Assembly: GCF_030247195.1 (NCBI RefSeq)
Contig: NC_080672.1
Location: forward strand, 183,083,234-183,147,233
Reading direction: 5' to 3'
Length of the DNA stretch: 64,000 bases
DNA from: Topomyia yanbarensis
Lineage: Eukaryota > Arthropoda > Insecta > Diptera > Culicidae
The position numbers and the translations under genes were made by a program. Under the pieces are notes generated by a model, which did not search any database, was not told the DNA's origin, and was given only the letters and a program-made list of their open reading frames with translations. The number at the start of each line of letters is the position of its first letter. Position 1 is the stretch's first letter. Shown here piece by piece: positions 22,523-34,810 of this stretch.

Positions 22523-22855
22523 CTAACCGTAGGGTTACTGTGCCCTAATTCATCTTAGCACCTCTATTCATCTCACCCATTTGAACACATTAGTTAGAGC
22601 AGTGTCAGCTATCTCTATTCAACGCATTAGCTCATATGGTAGGATGAATAAGGGTGCGTCGTACTCAACTTTTCACTTCGCTCAAACGCGAATATTTTAC
22701 ATTTTCCAAGCTAGATCTTTTATGGAACTGTTTCTTAGGAACGAAGCAAAGATGTTAATACATATATAAGCGTAATCCAATCACTGTAAGCCGAGTTATC
22801 AGTGAAATAGTGTGTCAACCTGATTAATGAGATGAATAAGGGCTCGTCTACCATA
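22523..22855. repeat. Dispersed repeat, inverted partner of 4037-4350
   Basis: It carries the end words and internal words listed for 4037-4350, in the reverse orientation and at full length. It separates two related stretches (22380-22520 and 22860-23005), so it probably entered a duplicated sequence or was part of the duplication event. Confidence 0.65.
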
Positions 22856-23362
22856 TATGGTTTAGTCACATAGGCGCGAGTGTGTGCAAATGCCAACGTT
22901 GCCGAAAATCGATAGCGCTTATTGCATCGCCCGGAGACGATGTTGTTCGTATGAGACAAGAGCAACAACTGATTTAAACGGACATGCGTCGCTTCTATTT
23001 ATGACTTTTCGTCTTTCATTGAGTCACTAAGCTGCCCTCTTTTGACTGCTGTGTCTGAGAAATCTGCCTCACGAATGGTAATTTTCCCGTTTTTCGTGAA
23101 CTTTTTAATTTTACCAATTTCCAAAAGTCTACTTTTATTGGGGAGATATTAAATTATTACCAATATTTAAGTTAGGTGTTTCTGAATCGGTTGGTGTATG
23201 AATGATTAAAATCCATCTAGTAATATCGGAGTTATAAGCGTGCAAACCTTACATAGTTTCGTTACATGGAAGATAGTTTAGATTTTAGAATGACACCTAG
23301 CCCCAGATAGTGGAGTAAGACATTTTTAATGTCAAAACAGCCACGGTAATATTGAACTGAAA
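22856..23362. other. Unclassified DNA
   Basis: The first 150 bp resemble 22380-22520. No gene is recognised in the remainder. Confidence 0.45.
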
Positions 23363-24757
23363 AACCTATTTTAATCCACCTAGCGGTGCAATTGTGCCTT
23401 TCTCAATCATGAATCACGAGAATGTGTGCGTTGTTTATATTCATTAAAAGCTTTTAAATGCATATATTACATTTTATTATTATACATCACATGACAACTA
23501 TATACAGGAAAATAATCATTATTCGAGTTCTAAAATTTTGAAAAAGAAAAAACAGCCACGGTAATATTGAACTGAAAAAAGGTGCAAAATCGGCAAAGTC
23601 CCAAAAAGTCGATTTTTATAAAAAAAAATTTTTCGAGATAACATAAAATCTCGACGTTTCATGCATTTTAAAGATGTTTGGCATCAAAAATACGAATTCG
23701 ATTTCTGAAATTTCATGGGGTCCCCCCTTTGAAAAAAAAATTGAGTTCCGGCATATATGGGAATTTCATATGTGACCGGACGATTTAGTCTATATTTCCG
23801 GACCCATATAAGCAATCCGTACGAAATTTTATAGACATCTGTGGAGATATTATAGCTATCATTTGGGACTAAGTTTGTGAAAATCGGCCTAACCATTTCC
23901 GGGAAACTAATGCGAGTTCGTAAATTTTGAAAGATGGCCGGGCACTTCCGGAACCGTCTATGGTGGTCAATGTAGTCAACGAAAGTTTGGTTGGCCGTCA
24001 GTGACCTAGAACAGCAAATTTAAGTTGTTTGAGAGACATTTTAGCGAAATTTTTACCTTTTTTGCTTTCATCGGAGTATCGGTTTGAATCACAATTTGAT
24101 ATGTGATCGCACGCCCCAACCTGTAACTCCGGAACCGGAAGTCGGATCGGGATGAAATTAAATAGCCATTTACGGGGACGCAATACCTTTCATTTGAGGC
24201 CAAGGTCGACTAAATCGGTTTAGCCATCTCCGAGAAACCGATGTGACTGTTATTCTGAATTTAGATACTTCCGCCGGGGCTTCCGGAACCGATGACGGTG
24301 GCCAATGTGGCCAAATAGACTTTGAATGGATGTTAGTGACCCAATACTACCAATCGAAGCAGTTGTGGTCATATTTTGGAAAAAATTTCACCTTTATACA
24401 TTCATTGCAGAATTTATTAAAATCGACATTTTCTGCGTGTTCGTACTTATCATCCTGTAATTCCGGAACCGGAAGTCGGATTCATTAGAAATTCAATAGC
24501 AGCCTATGGGAACGTTGCACCTTTCATTTGAGACTAAGTTTGTCAAAATCGGTTCAGCCATCTCTGAGAAAAATGAGTGACATTTTTGGTCACATACACA
24601 CACACATACACACACATACATACATACACACACAGACATTTGCCGAACTCGACGAACTGAATCGAATGGTATATGTCACTCGGCCCTCCGGGCCTCCGTT
24701 AAAAAGTCGGTTTTCAGAGCAATTGCAATACCTTTCTATTGAGAAAGGCAAAAAGGT
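23363..24757 (+). repeat. F1 family repeat, long copy with (ACAY)n
   Basis: The copy begins cctattttaatccacctag and ends with the hairpin cctttctattgagaaagg. Between these, three diverged modules of about 333 bp follow each other, anchored at tatatttccggaccc (~23792), ctgtaactccggaaccgg (~24121) and ctgtaattccggaaccgg (~24455). A (ACAY)n tract (24594-24636), the phrase ctcgacgaactgaatcg and cactcggccctccgggcc come next. The copy split at 51373/61551 is the closest relative. No coding potential is seen. Confidence 0.75.
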
Positions 24758-24801
24758 GCGAAATCGGCAAAGTCCCAAAAAGTCGATTTTTATAAAAAAA
24801 A

Positions 24802-25397
24802 ACCTGTTTTAATCCACCTAGCGGTGCAATTGTGCCTTTCTCATTTCTCTAAACTATGGCACGGAGGCTTTTTATGTTCAACATAATTGTGGAAATGTCC
24901 ATTACATTCTTAGGACACTTTGCACTTATACACAATAGCATGCCAGCCACGAACTTGATGAGCTACGTGTCGACGGTGAAACACTTGAAACAAAAAAATA
25001 TCATACTCCATTAGCCTAATCAGCATTAGATCAATGTTATCTGCTTGCTAACTCATTTTGTCATGCGGGGATGGGTATGTGAGGAGGGCGAAAGTCCCAT
25101 GAACGAACGACTCCCCAGCTTAAATTGGTATGCTTTGTAATATAGTGGTGGTTTTAAGATGATGGGGTTGAAAGGGAGGGGTATGAGGTGGTGGTCTGAG
25201 GGGTGATTTAAGGAGATTTTTAAAGGAGGGGAGTGAACAGTAGAGGGGGGGTGTAACCCCTCTCCGTAAACCATCAACTACGCCCCTGTTAAAATCCAGA
25301 AACCCTATGCGAGTCGAAAAAAAATTTGGCCCTCCGGCCGGGATTAGGTTGACGTTTTTCAGAGTGATTGCATAACCTTTCTATATGAGAAAGGCAA
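24802..25397 (+). repeat. F1 family repeat, variant lacking the internal modules
   Basis: It has the standard start (cctgttttaatccacctag) and end (cctttctatatgagaaagg). The middle is replaced by unrelated sequence that includes a G-rich stretch (about 25140-25260). The microsatellite is missing. Confidence 0.65.
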
Positions 25398-26900
25398 AAA
25401 TGTGCAAAATCTAAAAAAGTGAATCTTCGTCAAATTTTTTTCGTGTTTGCATCAAATCTCGACGTTTTATGCACCTTGAATACATTTAGCATCAAAAATA
25501 AAAATTCTATTTTTAATTTTTCCTATAGTTTTTATGAGAAATTTCTGTGTGGCCGCACTCTGAAACCCGTAATTCCGGAACCAGAATTCCGATCGATCCA
25601 AAATTCAATAGCAGCCGATGGGAAGGTTGCACCTTTCATTTGAGACTAAGTTTGGGCAAATCGGTCCAGCCATCTCTGAGAAAAATGAGTGACATTATTT
25701 GACACATACGCACATACATACACACACACACATACACACACACATACACACACATACACACATACATACACACACACATACAGACTTTTTCCGATCTCGA
25801 CGAACTGAGTCGAATGGGATATGACACTCGGCCCTCCGGGCCGGGATTAGGTTGACGTTTTTCAGAGTGATTGCATAACCTTTCTATATGAGAAAGGCAA
25901 AAATGTGCAAAATCTAAAAAAGTGAATCTTCGTCAAATTTTTTTCGTGTTTGCATCAAATCTCGACGTTTTATGCACCTTGAATACATTTAGCATCCAAA
26001 ATATTAATTCTATTTTTAATTTTTCCTATAGTTTTTATGAGAAATTTCTGTGTGGCCGCACTCTGAAACCCGTAATTCCGGAACCAGAATTCCGATCGAT
26101 CCAAAATTCAATAGCAGCCGATGGGAAGGTTGCACCTTTCATTTGAGACTAAGTTTGGGCAAATCGGTCCAGCCATCTCTGAGAAAAATGAGTGATATTA
26201 TTTGACACATACGCACATACATACACACACATACACACACATACACACACATACACATACACACACATACACGCACACATACATACACACATACACACAC
26301 ATACAGACTTTTTCCGATCTCGACGAACTGAGTCGAATGGGATATTACACTCGGCCCTCCGGGCCGGGATTAGGTTGACGTTTTTCAGAGTAATTGCATA
26401 ACCTTTCTATATGAGAAAGGCAAAAATGTGCAAAATCTAAAAAAGTGAATCTTCGTCAATTTTTTTTGTGTTTGCATCAAATCTCGACGTTTTATGCACC
26501 TTGAATACATTTAGCATCAAAAATAAAAATTCTATTTTTAATTTTTCCTATAGTTTTTATGAGAAATTTCTGTGTGGCCGCACTCTGAAACCCGTAATTC
26601 CGGAACCAGAATTCCGATCGATCCAAAATTCAATAGCAGCCGATGGGAAGGTTGCACCTTTCATTTGAGACTAAGTTTGGGCAAATCGGTCCAGCCATCT
26701 CTGAGAAAAATGAGTGACATTATTTGACACATACGCACATACATACACACACACACATACACACACATACACACACACACATACAGACTTTTTCCGATCT
26801 CGACGAACTGAGTCGAATGGGATATGACACTCGGCCCTCCGGGCCGGGATTAGGTTGACGTTTTTCAGAGTGATTACATAACCTTTCTATATGAGAAATG
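25398..26900 (+). repeat. Three tandem ~500-bp units, each an F1 3' half with (ACAY)n
   Basis: The phrase tgtgcaaaatctaaaaaagt starts units near 25400, 25904 and 26426. Each unit contains tctcgacgttttatgcacc, cgtaattccggaaccagaat, ttcaatagcagccgatggg, a (ACAY)n tract of differing length, and gggattaggttgacgttttt followed by the cctttctatatgagaaagg hairpin. Outside the microsatellite the units are almost identical. Small open frames repeated in each unit (25419, 25922, 26468) are a by-product. Confidence 0.85.
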
Positions 26901-27133
26901 CAAAAACGTTTTTAATCCACCTAACAGTGTGATGAGACATTTCTTATAACTCATATCACTCTCTTCGGATATTATATCGTTTGAGAACATTTAGAACTTG
27001 ATGCTTCGCGATGTTTTTGATAACACATATTACATGGGATAGTGGCAGGACTCAGAGAATCGCTCAAATCAGCATAGGACAACATCAGTGCTAGAAATCT
27101 CAAACCAAATCAATGGGAAAGCGAAAAAATCGA
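26901..27133 (-). repeat. Terminal fragment of the 272-1007 dispersed repeat, inverted
   Basis: It reads tttttaatccacctaacagtg, gagacatttcttataactc and atgggatagtggcaggactc, ending ...caaatcaatgggaaagcg. This is the reverse complement of about 770-1007. Confidence 0.75.
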
Positions 27134-29300
27134 CTTTTTCCAAAGGTGACTTCCCAGTAGTATCCTTGATTTGAATTATTATCGCTAATCCTAATGCCAA
27201 AGAACAAATAAAAACCTCACGAAAACGAACCGTTTGGGAAAATCATCATCATTACTGGAATTTTCATTTTCACGAAACTTTTCGATAACCTTCCGTCACT
27301 TGCGTTAATGCAATGGGTGCACAGTAGAGTGGCCCAATGTTGTATGGAAAAAGTGCAAAGTTTGAAATTTCAAACCTTACCCCCCAAATTGATAGTTTGG
27401 GTCCCCAACAAGCTTTCCTGAAAATTTTAGCTCAATTGGTCCACTGCAAGGGGTTCCGCAAACTGCTCAAAGTTTGTATGGAAAAAAAGAGACCAAATGT
27501 ATGGAGAAATGCATCAGTTTCACATTTTCAGCTCTAGGTGGCGCCGTAATCGGTGAAAGTCTTTCGTGTGAAAAAATAAGAATCTTCGTGTAACAATAAA
27601 TCGACTCGTGAAAACCGGAGGTCAATCTGATGACAGCAGACAGAGTTATAAGCGCGCAAAGTTGAGGGTGTCATGAACTGCAGTTGGGGTGGCTCTGTCG
27701 AAAGTGCAAAAAAACCCTTGCTTATGAACGCACGAATTACATGAGGTAGAAAAACTCGATTACACGGTTTTACAACTTCTAATAACTCAAAATGCTGGCT
27801 ATTTGGAAGAGTGGTATCTTCGGCAAACTGGACAAGTATGTCAAGGGCTTTCCGGTAAAGACCTGAATAATTCAGAATTCTCTCACTAGGTGGCGCTAGA
27901 GCGAATAAAAATACCCTATACTTTTTTTTAATAGTGCTATAGCTCGTGATCGGAAACACTTGGCTGACCGTAGTCTTCTGCAAAGTAGATCATGAGGTCA
28001 AGGGCTTTTTAACTGAGAACAATTTAATTCCAAATTTTTCCTCTGGGCGGAGTTGGAGTGCCTGGAAAATTCTAACACTCTTTCATTTTATATTAGGCCA
28101 TATCTCGTGATGGGAATCATTTAATGGGGCGGAGTCTTCGGCGCAGTAGTACAATTTCTAATGGTGAACATAATTCTCGTACTAATCGACATCGACATTC
28201 GACGCGCTTCAAAGCACTGTAACTTTCAATCTATTTCTCGTATCTCTATAAAAAATTGGAAAAATATTCTTAAGCTGTTGTACTTTCAGATGATGTATTA
28301 AAAAAATTTCGAAAAAAAGGTATGTAACCCCTCACGTATTGTACAATGATCATTTGGTCGATGTTAAGTCAGGCCGGACTACGGGACATTGTATTGATTT
28401 CGAGAACAACGAGTTTAAAGTTTGAATCGCAGCATACTTTATATTTAAATTTGAAAAGAATTTACGCCATAATTCTTTCTTATGGCAACATTTTCAAATC
28501 TGGTAAAAGTCGAATGTAGCCGAAAAAATTCTTTATCCAATGCTACGTTTTGTAACTTTCAGCTTTCAGAAATTTCAGACCCCCCACAAAACCTTTTTCT
28601 GGATCTGCCCCTTCTTACTTTAAAAGCGAAAAAAACGTAAGTTGCAATCACGATATTACGATTTTCAACAGCAACCAGAGTAGTATAACAAGAAAGAACA
28701 ACTGAATGGCTAGCGTCCAAAAGGGGCTAACTCACATTTTGTATTTTTACAGGAAATGGAAAAAACTTCCGCATTTCCAAATTAACATTATCTTCATTGT
28801 AAAAATACATTATTTGATTAGTAGTTCATTGACCCATGCACAGTGCTCTGAAAATCTAGCGAAATCGTCTTAGGGCACCAACGGGTCTGTAAAGAATACT
28901 AAAAATTAATTTGTATTCCATAATTTTCAGTTCAGCAATTCGAGAGATCGTGCTCACCGCAAGCCATGAAAAATAGACTACGTTGTGAAGCGATGGTCAC
29001 TATTTATTAAAAAATCACGGTTAAATAAAAAATAAAACTAATAAAAAATTTCAAATAGTTTATAATTTTCACAAACTTATTAGGAAAAATTGTTTAATAA
29101 GCTTTCGTAATATTGTGTAGGAAATTTTTTTCAGTATTTTCTCTATCTGCAACATATAAACCCTTAAGTATACCAATTAATTGGTATACGAATTGGAATA
29201 GGTTCGCCAAATTTTGGAAGAAGTCTATAAAATAACCCCTTGAAAACTACCTAAAAATTGTTGTAGTTCGATGCAATAAAAAAATCTCCAAAAAAGAAAT
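27134..29300. other. Unclassified repeat-like DNA
   Basis: Non-coding in appearance. The phrases 'aggtggcgctagagcgaata', 'atagctcgtgatcgg' and 'atatctcgtgatggg' suggest internally repetitive old repeats. The region 28345-28440 (ttggtcgatgttaagtcagg ... gatttcgagaacaacgagttt) has an inverted relative at about 44570-44660. A 149-codon minus-strand frame at 27534-27983 resembles no family I know. Confidence 0.4.
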
Positions 29301-30666
29301 GTAGGGGAGACTGAGGAGACTTGATCCCCGGGGAGACTTGATCCCATCATTGTAACTCAAAGGCGGATCAGAATACATTAATCGAATATACTAGAAAGTT
29401 GCGTAGTTTTATCTAAACATAAATTTCATTAACACAGAAAAAAGAAATTAGACTTTTATGTAACCGAATTTTTACCGATTTAAAAAAAAGTCTCAGAAGA
29501 ACTGAAGAAGATTTATTTTTCAAATTTTCAAACTTTTATAAAATTGACAAAATCACCCATTACATACTCTACTTTTGCATACATAATTACAGGAGAATGT
29601 CAATTATATGAATACGTTATGATTGAGCTGATCCTTTTGTTCAACTATATTTTTACTAAAGTTTGCTGAAATAGATGCTATGGGTTCACTTAATCCCTTC
29701 AAATTCGTGGAGATTTGATCCCTTTCGCCATACTTCATACACACCACTGAAAATAACCAAATTCACACCAGAACAATTGAAGTCATTGTTGTCATAAAAA
29801 AATGTCAAAAATGAACGCTTCATCGTAAAGAAACATAACTGTAATTGTTTACTACAGTATACGTAGCAACCATTCATCCCACATTTGACGTTCCTCAACC
29901 ATAATAAAGACAGCTTTCAAATAATTGCACGGAGATTTGGGGAATTCGTAAAAAAATCAGGTGAGAGATGCGTAATATGTAGTAACAAAAATAACAATAT
30001 CTAATCATAACAATTTAATCAATACTACAATCCATGTATAAAATTGAAGGGGGTAATGTACCCGTTCTTGCCCTATTAAGAAGGGTACCACATTATTACT
30101 ACAATAATTTTATTATTTCAGCTTCTTTGATTTGTTATTAAGGTCCATTTTTTCATTTCGATTATAGAGGTTTTAACGTTAAGGTCATTCGCCTCTTATT
30201 AAGAGCCAATATAATAACAAAATTGTCTTGAGAATGGTGAAAATCTTCTGTTTGAGCGCAGCAAAATCTCTAATCGAGTACCCCCATTATCGCCATACCA
30301 TTTGAGTCAATGCGTTGAGCAAAGATGGCAGACGCTGCTCTAACCAAAGGCTTCAGATGGGTAGGATGATAGTAGAAACAGGGCAAAAATAGGCTTATTA
30401 CCCTACATGCTCTTTTAAACACGTTTTCATAAAGGAATCAAGTGTACTCAAATTAGGGATCGAGTCTCCACTAATCTAAGAATTTTCCATTTTTTGTTGT
30501 TTTCCAGAAATGCTCATAGCTCATGTCCAGTATAATATTTCCATGTAATTTTTTTATGATTATTAGTCATCCCTAGAAACAATATAAAACTACAAAAAAT
30601 ACATAGTTTTTTATCATTCCACGGAGTTAGACTGAAAAATAAAAAAGGGGATCAAGTCTCCCCTAC
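29301..30666. mobile_element. TIR element with GTAGGGGAGACTTGATCCCC ends
   Basis: The left end 29301-29329 is gtaggggagact, a 9-nt duplication, then tgatcccc. The right end 30647-30666 is the exact reverse complement of the 20-nt consensus. Internal shorter versions (gagatttgatcccttt near 29710, agggatcgagtctccac near 30455) lie in both orientations. No transposase is recognised and no clear target duplication is seen. Confidence 0.65.
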
Positions 30667-31082
30667 CTAATAATGTGAAACACAGCGAATAATACATACA
30701 ATAAAGACCAATTTTTATCAGTCTCATGGTGTATTTTAGGCTGACAAAATGGGGACATTGACTAAATCGGGCATTTTTTTTTCTTTATAATAAACTGAAG
30801 CTGTTAAAATATTCTTCTCGTCCCTTGATGTAGTCTGGTAACTACTTCTGATTATGATGAACTTTTTATTTTCGCACATTTCGCATATCTTCATGATAAG
30901 GAAAACATGTTCAAGAAAGGATTTACTCGAATTCAGACTTGTTCGTCCGCTAGAGCCCATCGAACATATGTTCATATTTGGCTGATAAAATCGGGGTTTC
31001 AATGTGTTATAATAGATATTCAGCATTCGAAGAAGTTTCTTTTGAACGAGTGTAGAACGACTTTGTTTCTACTTACCTGAAA
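30667..31082. other. Unclassified AT-rich DNA
   Basis: A 96-codon minus-strand frame (30736-31026) has no recognisable domain. No repeat partner is seen in this window. Confidence 0.4.
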
Positions 31083-32896
31083 TCAGCGGCGTAGCCAGAA
31101 ATTCAGTTTGGTGAAAATCGATCATACTGTCCAAACGGCATAATTCCGAAACCGTAATTTTTGAAGTTTTAAAATTATGCAGAATTAATTTTTCAGAAAA
31201 TAGTAACAGAGTTCGTGTCTTTAGCGAATTTGTTGAGACTTTATTGTAGTCATGAATATTAACCTGAGAAAATTCACCATAAATACTTCTTGAACGATAT
31301 ACTGTCAAAATTATTTTATAATTATAAATGACGCGCTGTTTAATGTTTGTAAAACTCATCGAAGATACTAAACCTCCGAAATTGGCGGTTTCAAAATGAT
31401 GCTATCTTGACCTTAAATTACTGTTTTTAAACATTTGACCTATACATATAATTGGTCATACAACAAAAATCATATGCTCATCAAAATCGATCAGGACCTG
31501 CTAGAGTCGAATTGAAATCGTCATTTTTCATAAATTTCTCTCTACATTCGGAAAGTGTTATCCTCGTTATTAATCATATTACGTTTTCGTCTCAACTCGA
31601 CGCATTCCCAAAATAAAAACCTGTTTTAATCCACCTAGTGGTGCAATTGTGCTTGTCTCATTTGTCCAGACTACGATTCCATGGCTGGTTATGTTCAATA
31701 CAATGGTGGAAATGAATATTACATGTTCAGTACGATTTGCACATACATACAATGGATCGACAGCCACGATCTTGAGATATTATGTGATACTGAAACATCG
31801 CTTGAAACCAGTGGCTGATCATGGAGAAAGATCCGGGAGGTCCAGGTCCTGCCGAAAATTTTCAACTTGTTAAGAAATTTTAAACTAGTTTTAATTTTAA
31901 AGTAGCAACCCCTCACTGCATACTCCCTCCGAGCCGGTATGATTGACGATTTTTGGAGTGATTGCATAACCTTTCTATATGAGAAAGGCAAAAATGTACC
32001 AAAGTCCAAAGAAGTCAATTTTTGTCAAACATCTCAATGTTTCATGCATTTTAAAGTCATTTGGCATCAAAAATACAAATTTGATTTTAAAAATTTTTGA
32101 TTTCAGTTTATATGGGAATTTGCTCACTCTTCAACCCGTAACTCCGGAACCGGAGGTCCAATCAATAAAAAATTCAATAGCAGCCGATGGGAAGGTTGTA
32201 CCATTCATTTGAGACTAACTTTGTGCAAATCGGTCCAGCCATCTCTGAGAAACAGAGGTCACATTTTTTTCTATATACACACATACACACACATACATAC
32301 ACACACAGACATTTTTCGATCTCGACGAACTCAGTCGATTGGCATATGACACTCGGCCCTCCGGGTCGGGATTAGATTGACGAATTTTAGAGTGAATGAG
32401 AAAGGCAAAAACATTTTTAGCAAATGTTGAAAGTTATGCATTTTTTTGGTGAGCTGTTCTATGTTTCATAGACATTAAATCAATTTTAACTTCGCTTCCT
32501 ATTAAATAAAGACCCTTATTACAGTACATCTCTACAAAAGCGAGCTCAATTTGAAAAGAAATCTGAGGATTATGATTGATTACAGAACTCTGGAATTTTC
32601 TATTGGAATGTTTTCAGGCAGGAATTTGATATTGATGCAATTAGACAACTGTGAAATCAAGACCAATAGATCAGTTACATATCAGGACCCCATTCCGACA
32701 ATTTATCAAAAGTCCTCATGATGTTTACAACAACAGGTTATCAATCTACGGATCAGACAATAGTTATTGTAACAATGAATTAAATCAGTCTGCATCAATA
32801 AATTTTCAACTTCAATCCAATATTTTTTTTTGGGTGTTGGGGGGGGGGGGGGGGGGTTGTATGGTGCTAAACCCCAAAACCTTCTCTTGGCTACGC
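31083..32896. mobile_element. TIR element with CAGCGGCGTAGCCAG / TTGGCTACGCCGTTG termini, segment B
   Basis: Fifteen-base imperfect terminal inverted repeats bound about 1.8 kb with no recognisable transposase. The termini are the same type as the element at 44737-46523, which has 8-bp duplications. The 8 bases outside the two ends here do not match each other. An F1 repeat (31620-32406) lies inside it, in both A and B. Confidence 0.6.
31620..32406 (+). repeat. F1 family repeat with (ACAY)n, segment B
   Basis: This is the counterpart of 11187-11980. It has the start cctgttttaatccacctagt, the microsatellite at 32271-32310, and the end gaatgagaaaggc. Confidence 0.75.
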
Positions 32897-33695
32897 CGTT
32901 GCTTGGAGTTATTTATTTTGCTTTTCATTTTCCGATATGTTTCAGATCAATCCGATGGTCATAAGTTAGAAAAATTGCAGTCAGAAGGTTCGCACAAATG
33001 AACATTTTTGTACTGATAAGTTATCAAGTTCCTTCCAGACAATTTGGAAGTGTTCGAAATCTAGCGGTTGTAGATAGTAAATTGAAATACAAAATTCGTT
33101 TTATCGAAATAATGTTTAACTTGTTTCAATGGATTATTATTATATTGAACAATAAATAGGCGACAAAGAGTAATCAACAAACAACAAGCCATAACTTTTA
33201 AAGTATTCAAAATTGATATTTAAAGTCTTTAGTAAAGTTATTCACAAAAGTAAGAGCTACAAATTTGCTGAAGACATCATTTCGATATAATCACTTCCAA
33301 GAAAATTTGTGAAAATATCTCACTCATAGGGGGATTAATCAGCAAAAGCACAATACCAAAAGAAAGGGCATATTGCCTCCATTAAATTCTCCGAAGATAC
33401 TATTGACCTAAAATAAGTCGTTTTGGCGTTAATAATAGATTACATGTTTTTGGTCATATTTCTGGCAATGGGAAATGATAAAAATCTTTCGGCCGCATTT
33501 AATGTTAAATATCTCTTTTGATAATAGTCCGATTTCAACAATCTATAGCTTGTTCGAAAGGTATTCGTTGAAGCTGTCTAAAAACATATAAATTGTTAAT
33601 CTATGTTGTCAATTTCGGCAGATAATTTAAAAAAACTGCAAAAAACGCCATTTTTACACATTCAAACATTCATATCTTGGAAACTGAACATCAGA

Positions 33696-33706
33696 ATCAA
33701 AAACAA
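33696..33706. other. Target-site duplication, left copy (ATCAAAAACAA)
   Basis: Eleven bases adjoining the ribozyme array. They are identical to 36537-36547 and present once in segment A. Confidence 0.85.
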
Positions 33707-33830
33707 TATGCTATATTTCACCCTAAGGAGGAAAATTTGGTAAAAACCAAAATTTCTCACTAGGGTGAAAATTTGTTGGTAAAAACCAGTCTTTGTACAG
33801 GAGGGCACAAATCCTTATTTCATACTATGT

Positions 33831-33905
33831 TGCGTTTCGGCTTCGCCTCATCAGAAACCGACACTAACACATTGTCGGAATAGATTAGCGCCGGCTTGAC
33901 GCAAA
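33831..33905 (-). ncRNA. Hammerhead ribozyme motif (left arm, unit 1)
   Basis: The motif is identical in sequence to the right-arm motifs but encoded on the minus strand. Its predicted cleavage site follows the C at 33899. Confidence 0.8.
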
Positions 33906-34173
33906 TCCCTTAAAACTAAAACACACTATGTGTTTCAATCAAACGACTGGTCAAACGTGATGTCCCGTTCGAGCAGAAGTTCTGTTTATGCCGATGAGAC
34001 ACAAGTGAAGCCGAAACTTGTCTTGGCTTAGCAGGCCTATGCGAAAGCACTATGCTATATTTCACCCTAAGGAGGAAAATTTGGTAAAAACCAAAATTTC
34101 TCACTAGGGTGAAAATTTGTTGGTAAAAACCAGTCTTTGTACAGGAGGGCACAAATCCTTATTTCATACTATG

Positions 34174-34248
34174 TTGCGTTTCGGCTTCGCCTCATCAGAA
34201 ACCGACACTAACACATTGTCGGAATAGATTAGCGCCGGCTTGACGCAA
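34174..34248 (-). ncRNA. Hammerhead ribozyme motif (left arm, unit 2)
   Basis: Minus-strand copy with all core and stem bases unchanged. It lies 343 bp from the previous one. Confidence 0.8.
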
Positions 34249-34517
34249 ATCCCTTAAAACTAAAACACACTATGTGTTTCAATCAAACGACTGGTCAAAC
34301 GTGATGTCCCGTTCGAGCAGAAGTTCTGTTTATGCCGATGAGACACAAGTGAAGCCGAAACTTGTCTTGGCTTAGCAGGCCTATGCGAAAGCACTATGCT
34401 ATATTTCACCCTAAGGAGGAAAATTTGGTAAAAACCAAAATTTCTCACTAGGGTGAAAATTTGTTGGTAAAAACCAGTCTTTGTACAGGAGGGCACAAAT
34501 CCTTATTTCATACTATG

Positions 34518-34592
34518 TTGCGTTTCGGCTTCGCCTCATCAGAAACCGACACTAACACATTGTCGGAATAGATTAGCGCCGGCTTGACGCAA
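34518..34592 (-). ncRNA. Hammerhead ribozyme motif (left arm, unit 3)
   Basis: Minus-strand copy nearest the inversion centre, all core and stem bases unchanged. The flanking unit carries one private substitution (caataaaacg for caatcaaacg). Confidence 0.8.
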
Positions 34593-34735
34593 ATCCCTTA
34601 AAACTAAAACACACTATGTGTTTCAATAAAACGACTGGTCAAACGTGATGTCCCGTTGTCCCCCTGCTCGAACGGGACATCACGTTTGACCAGTCGTTTG
34701 ATTGAAACACATAGTGTGTTTTAGTTTTAAGGGAT

Positions 34736-34810
34736 TTGCGTCAAGCCGGCGCTAATCTATTCCGACAATGTGTTAGTGTCGGTTTCTGATGAGGCGAAGC
34801 CGAAACGCAA
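34736..34810 (+). ncRNA. Hammerhead ribozyme motif (right arm, unit 1)
   Basis: Self-cleaving RNA motif. Stem III pairs TTGCGT (34736-34741) with ACGCAA (34805-34810), and C17 follows at 34742 in the triplet GTC. Stem I pairs AAGCC with GGTTT. The core box CTGATGA comes next, then stem II GGC-GAA-GCC, then GAAA leading into stem III. All the nearly invariant hammerhead core bases are present. Because both ends of the motif lie in stem III, it is a type III arrangement. Cleavage is predicted between C34742 and A34743, and in a tandem transcript it would release 344-nt monomers. The loop of stem I can itself pair CCGACA with TGTCGG. Confidence 0.85.

Larger units (their letters stand above)
33707..34657 (-). 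repeat. Left arm of the ribozyme array: ~2.8 units of 343-344 bp, inverted
   Basis: The units read tatgctatatttcacccta ... gttgcgtttcggcttcgcctc ... cttgtcttggcttagcaggcc. They are the reverse complement of the right-arm units. One unit is 343 bp rather than 344; otherwise the units are almost identical. The arm begins mid-unit at the left target duplication and ends mid-unit at a 13-nt spacer (34658-34670, gtccccctgctcg). The 78-codon frames in each unit begin only at GTG and have no family resemblance. Confidence 0.95.

Noticed and set aside
23363..24757. F1 repeats as Helitrons because of the terminal hairpin
   Set aside because: No TC start or CTRR end after the hairpin was seen, and the insertion sites are not clear A/T junctions.
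27534..27983. 149-codon minus-strand frame as a host gene
   Set aside because: No recognisable domain and no splice context; it lies in DNA with internally repeated phrases typical of old repeats.
30736..31026. Further Ir25a or other receptor exon on the minus strand
   Set aside because: The 96-codon frame shows no match to receptor domains and no paired splice sites.
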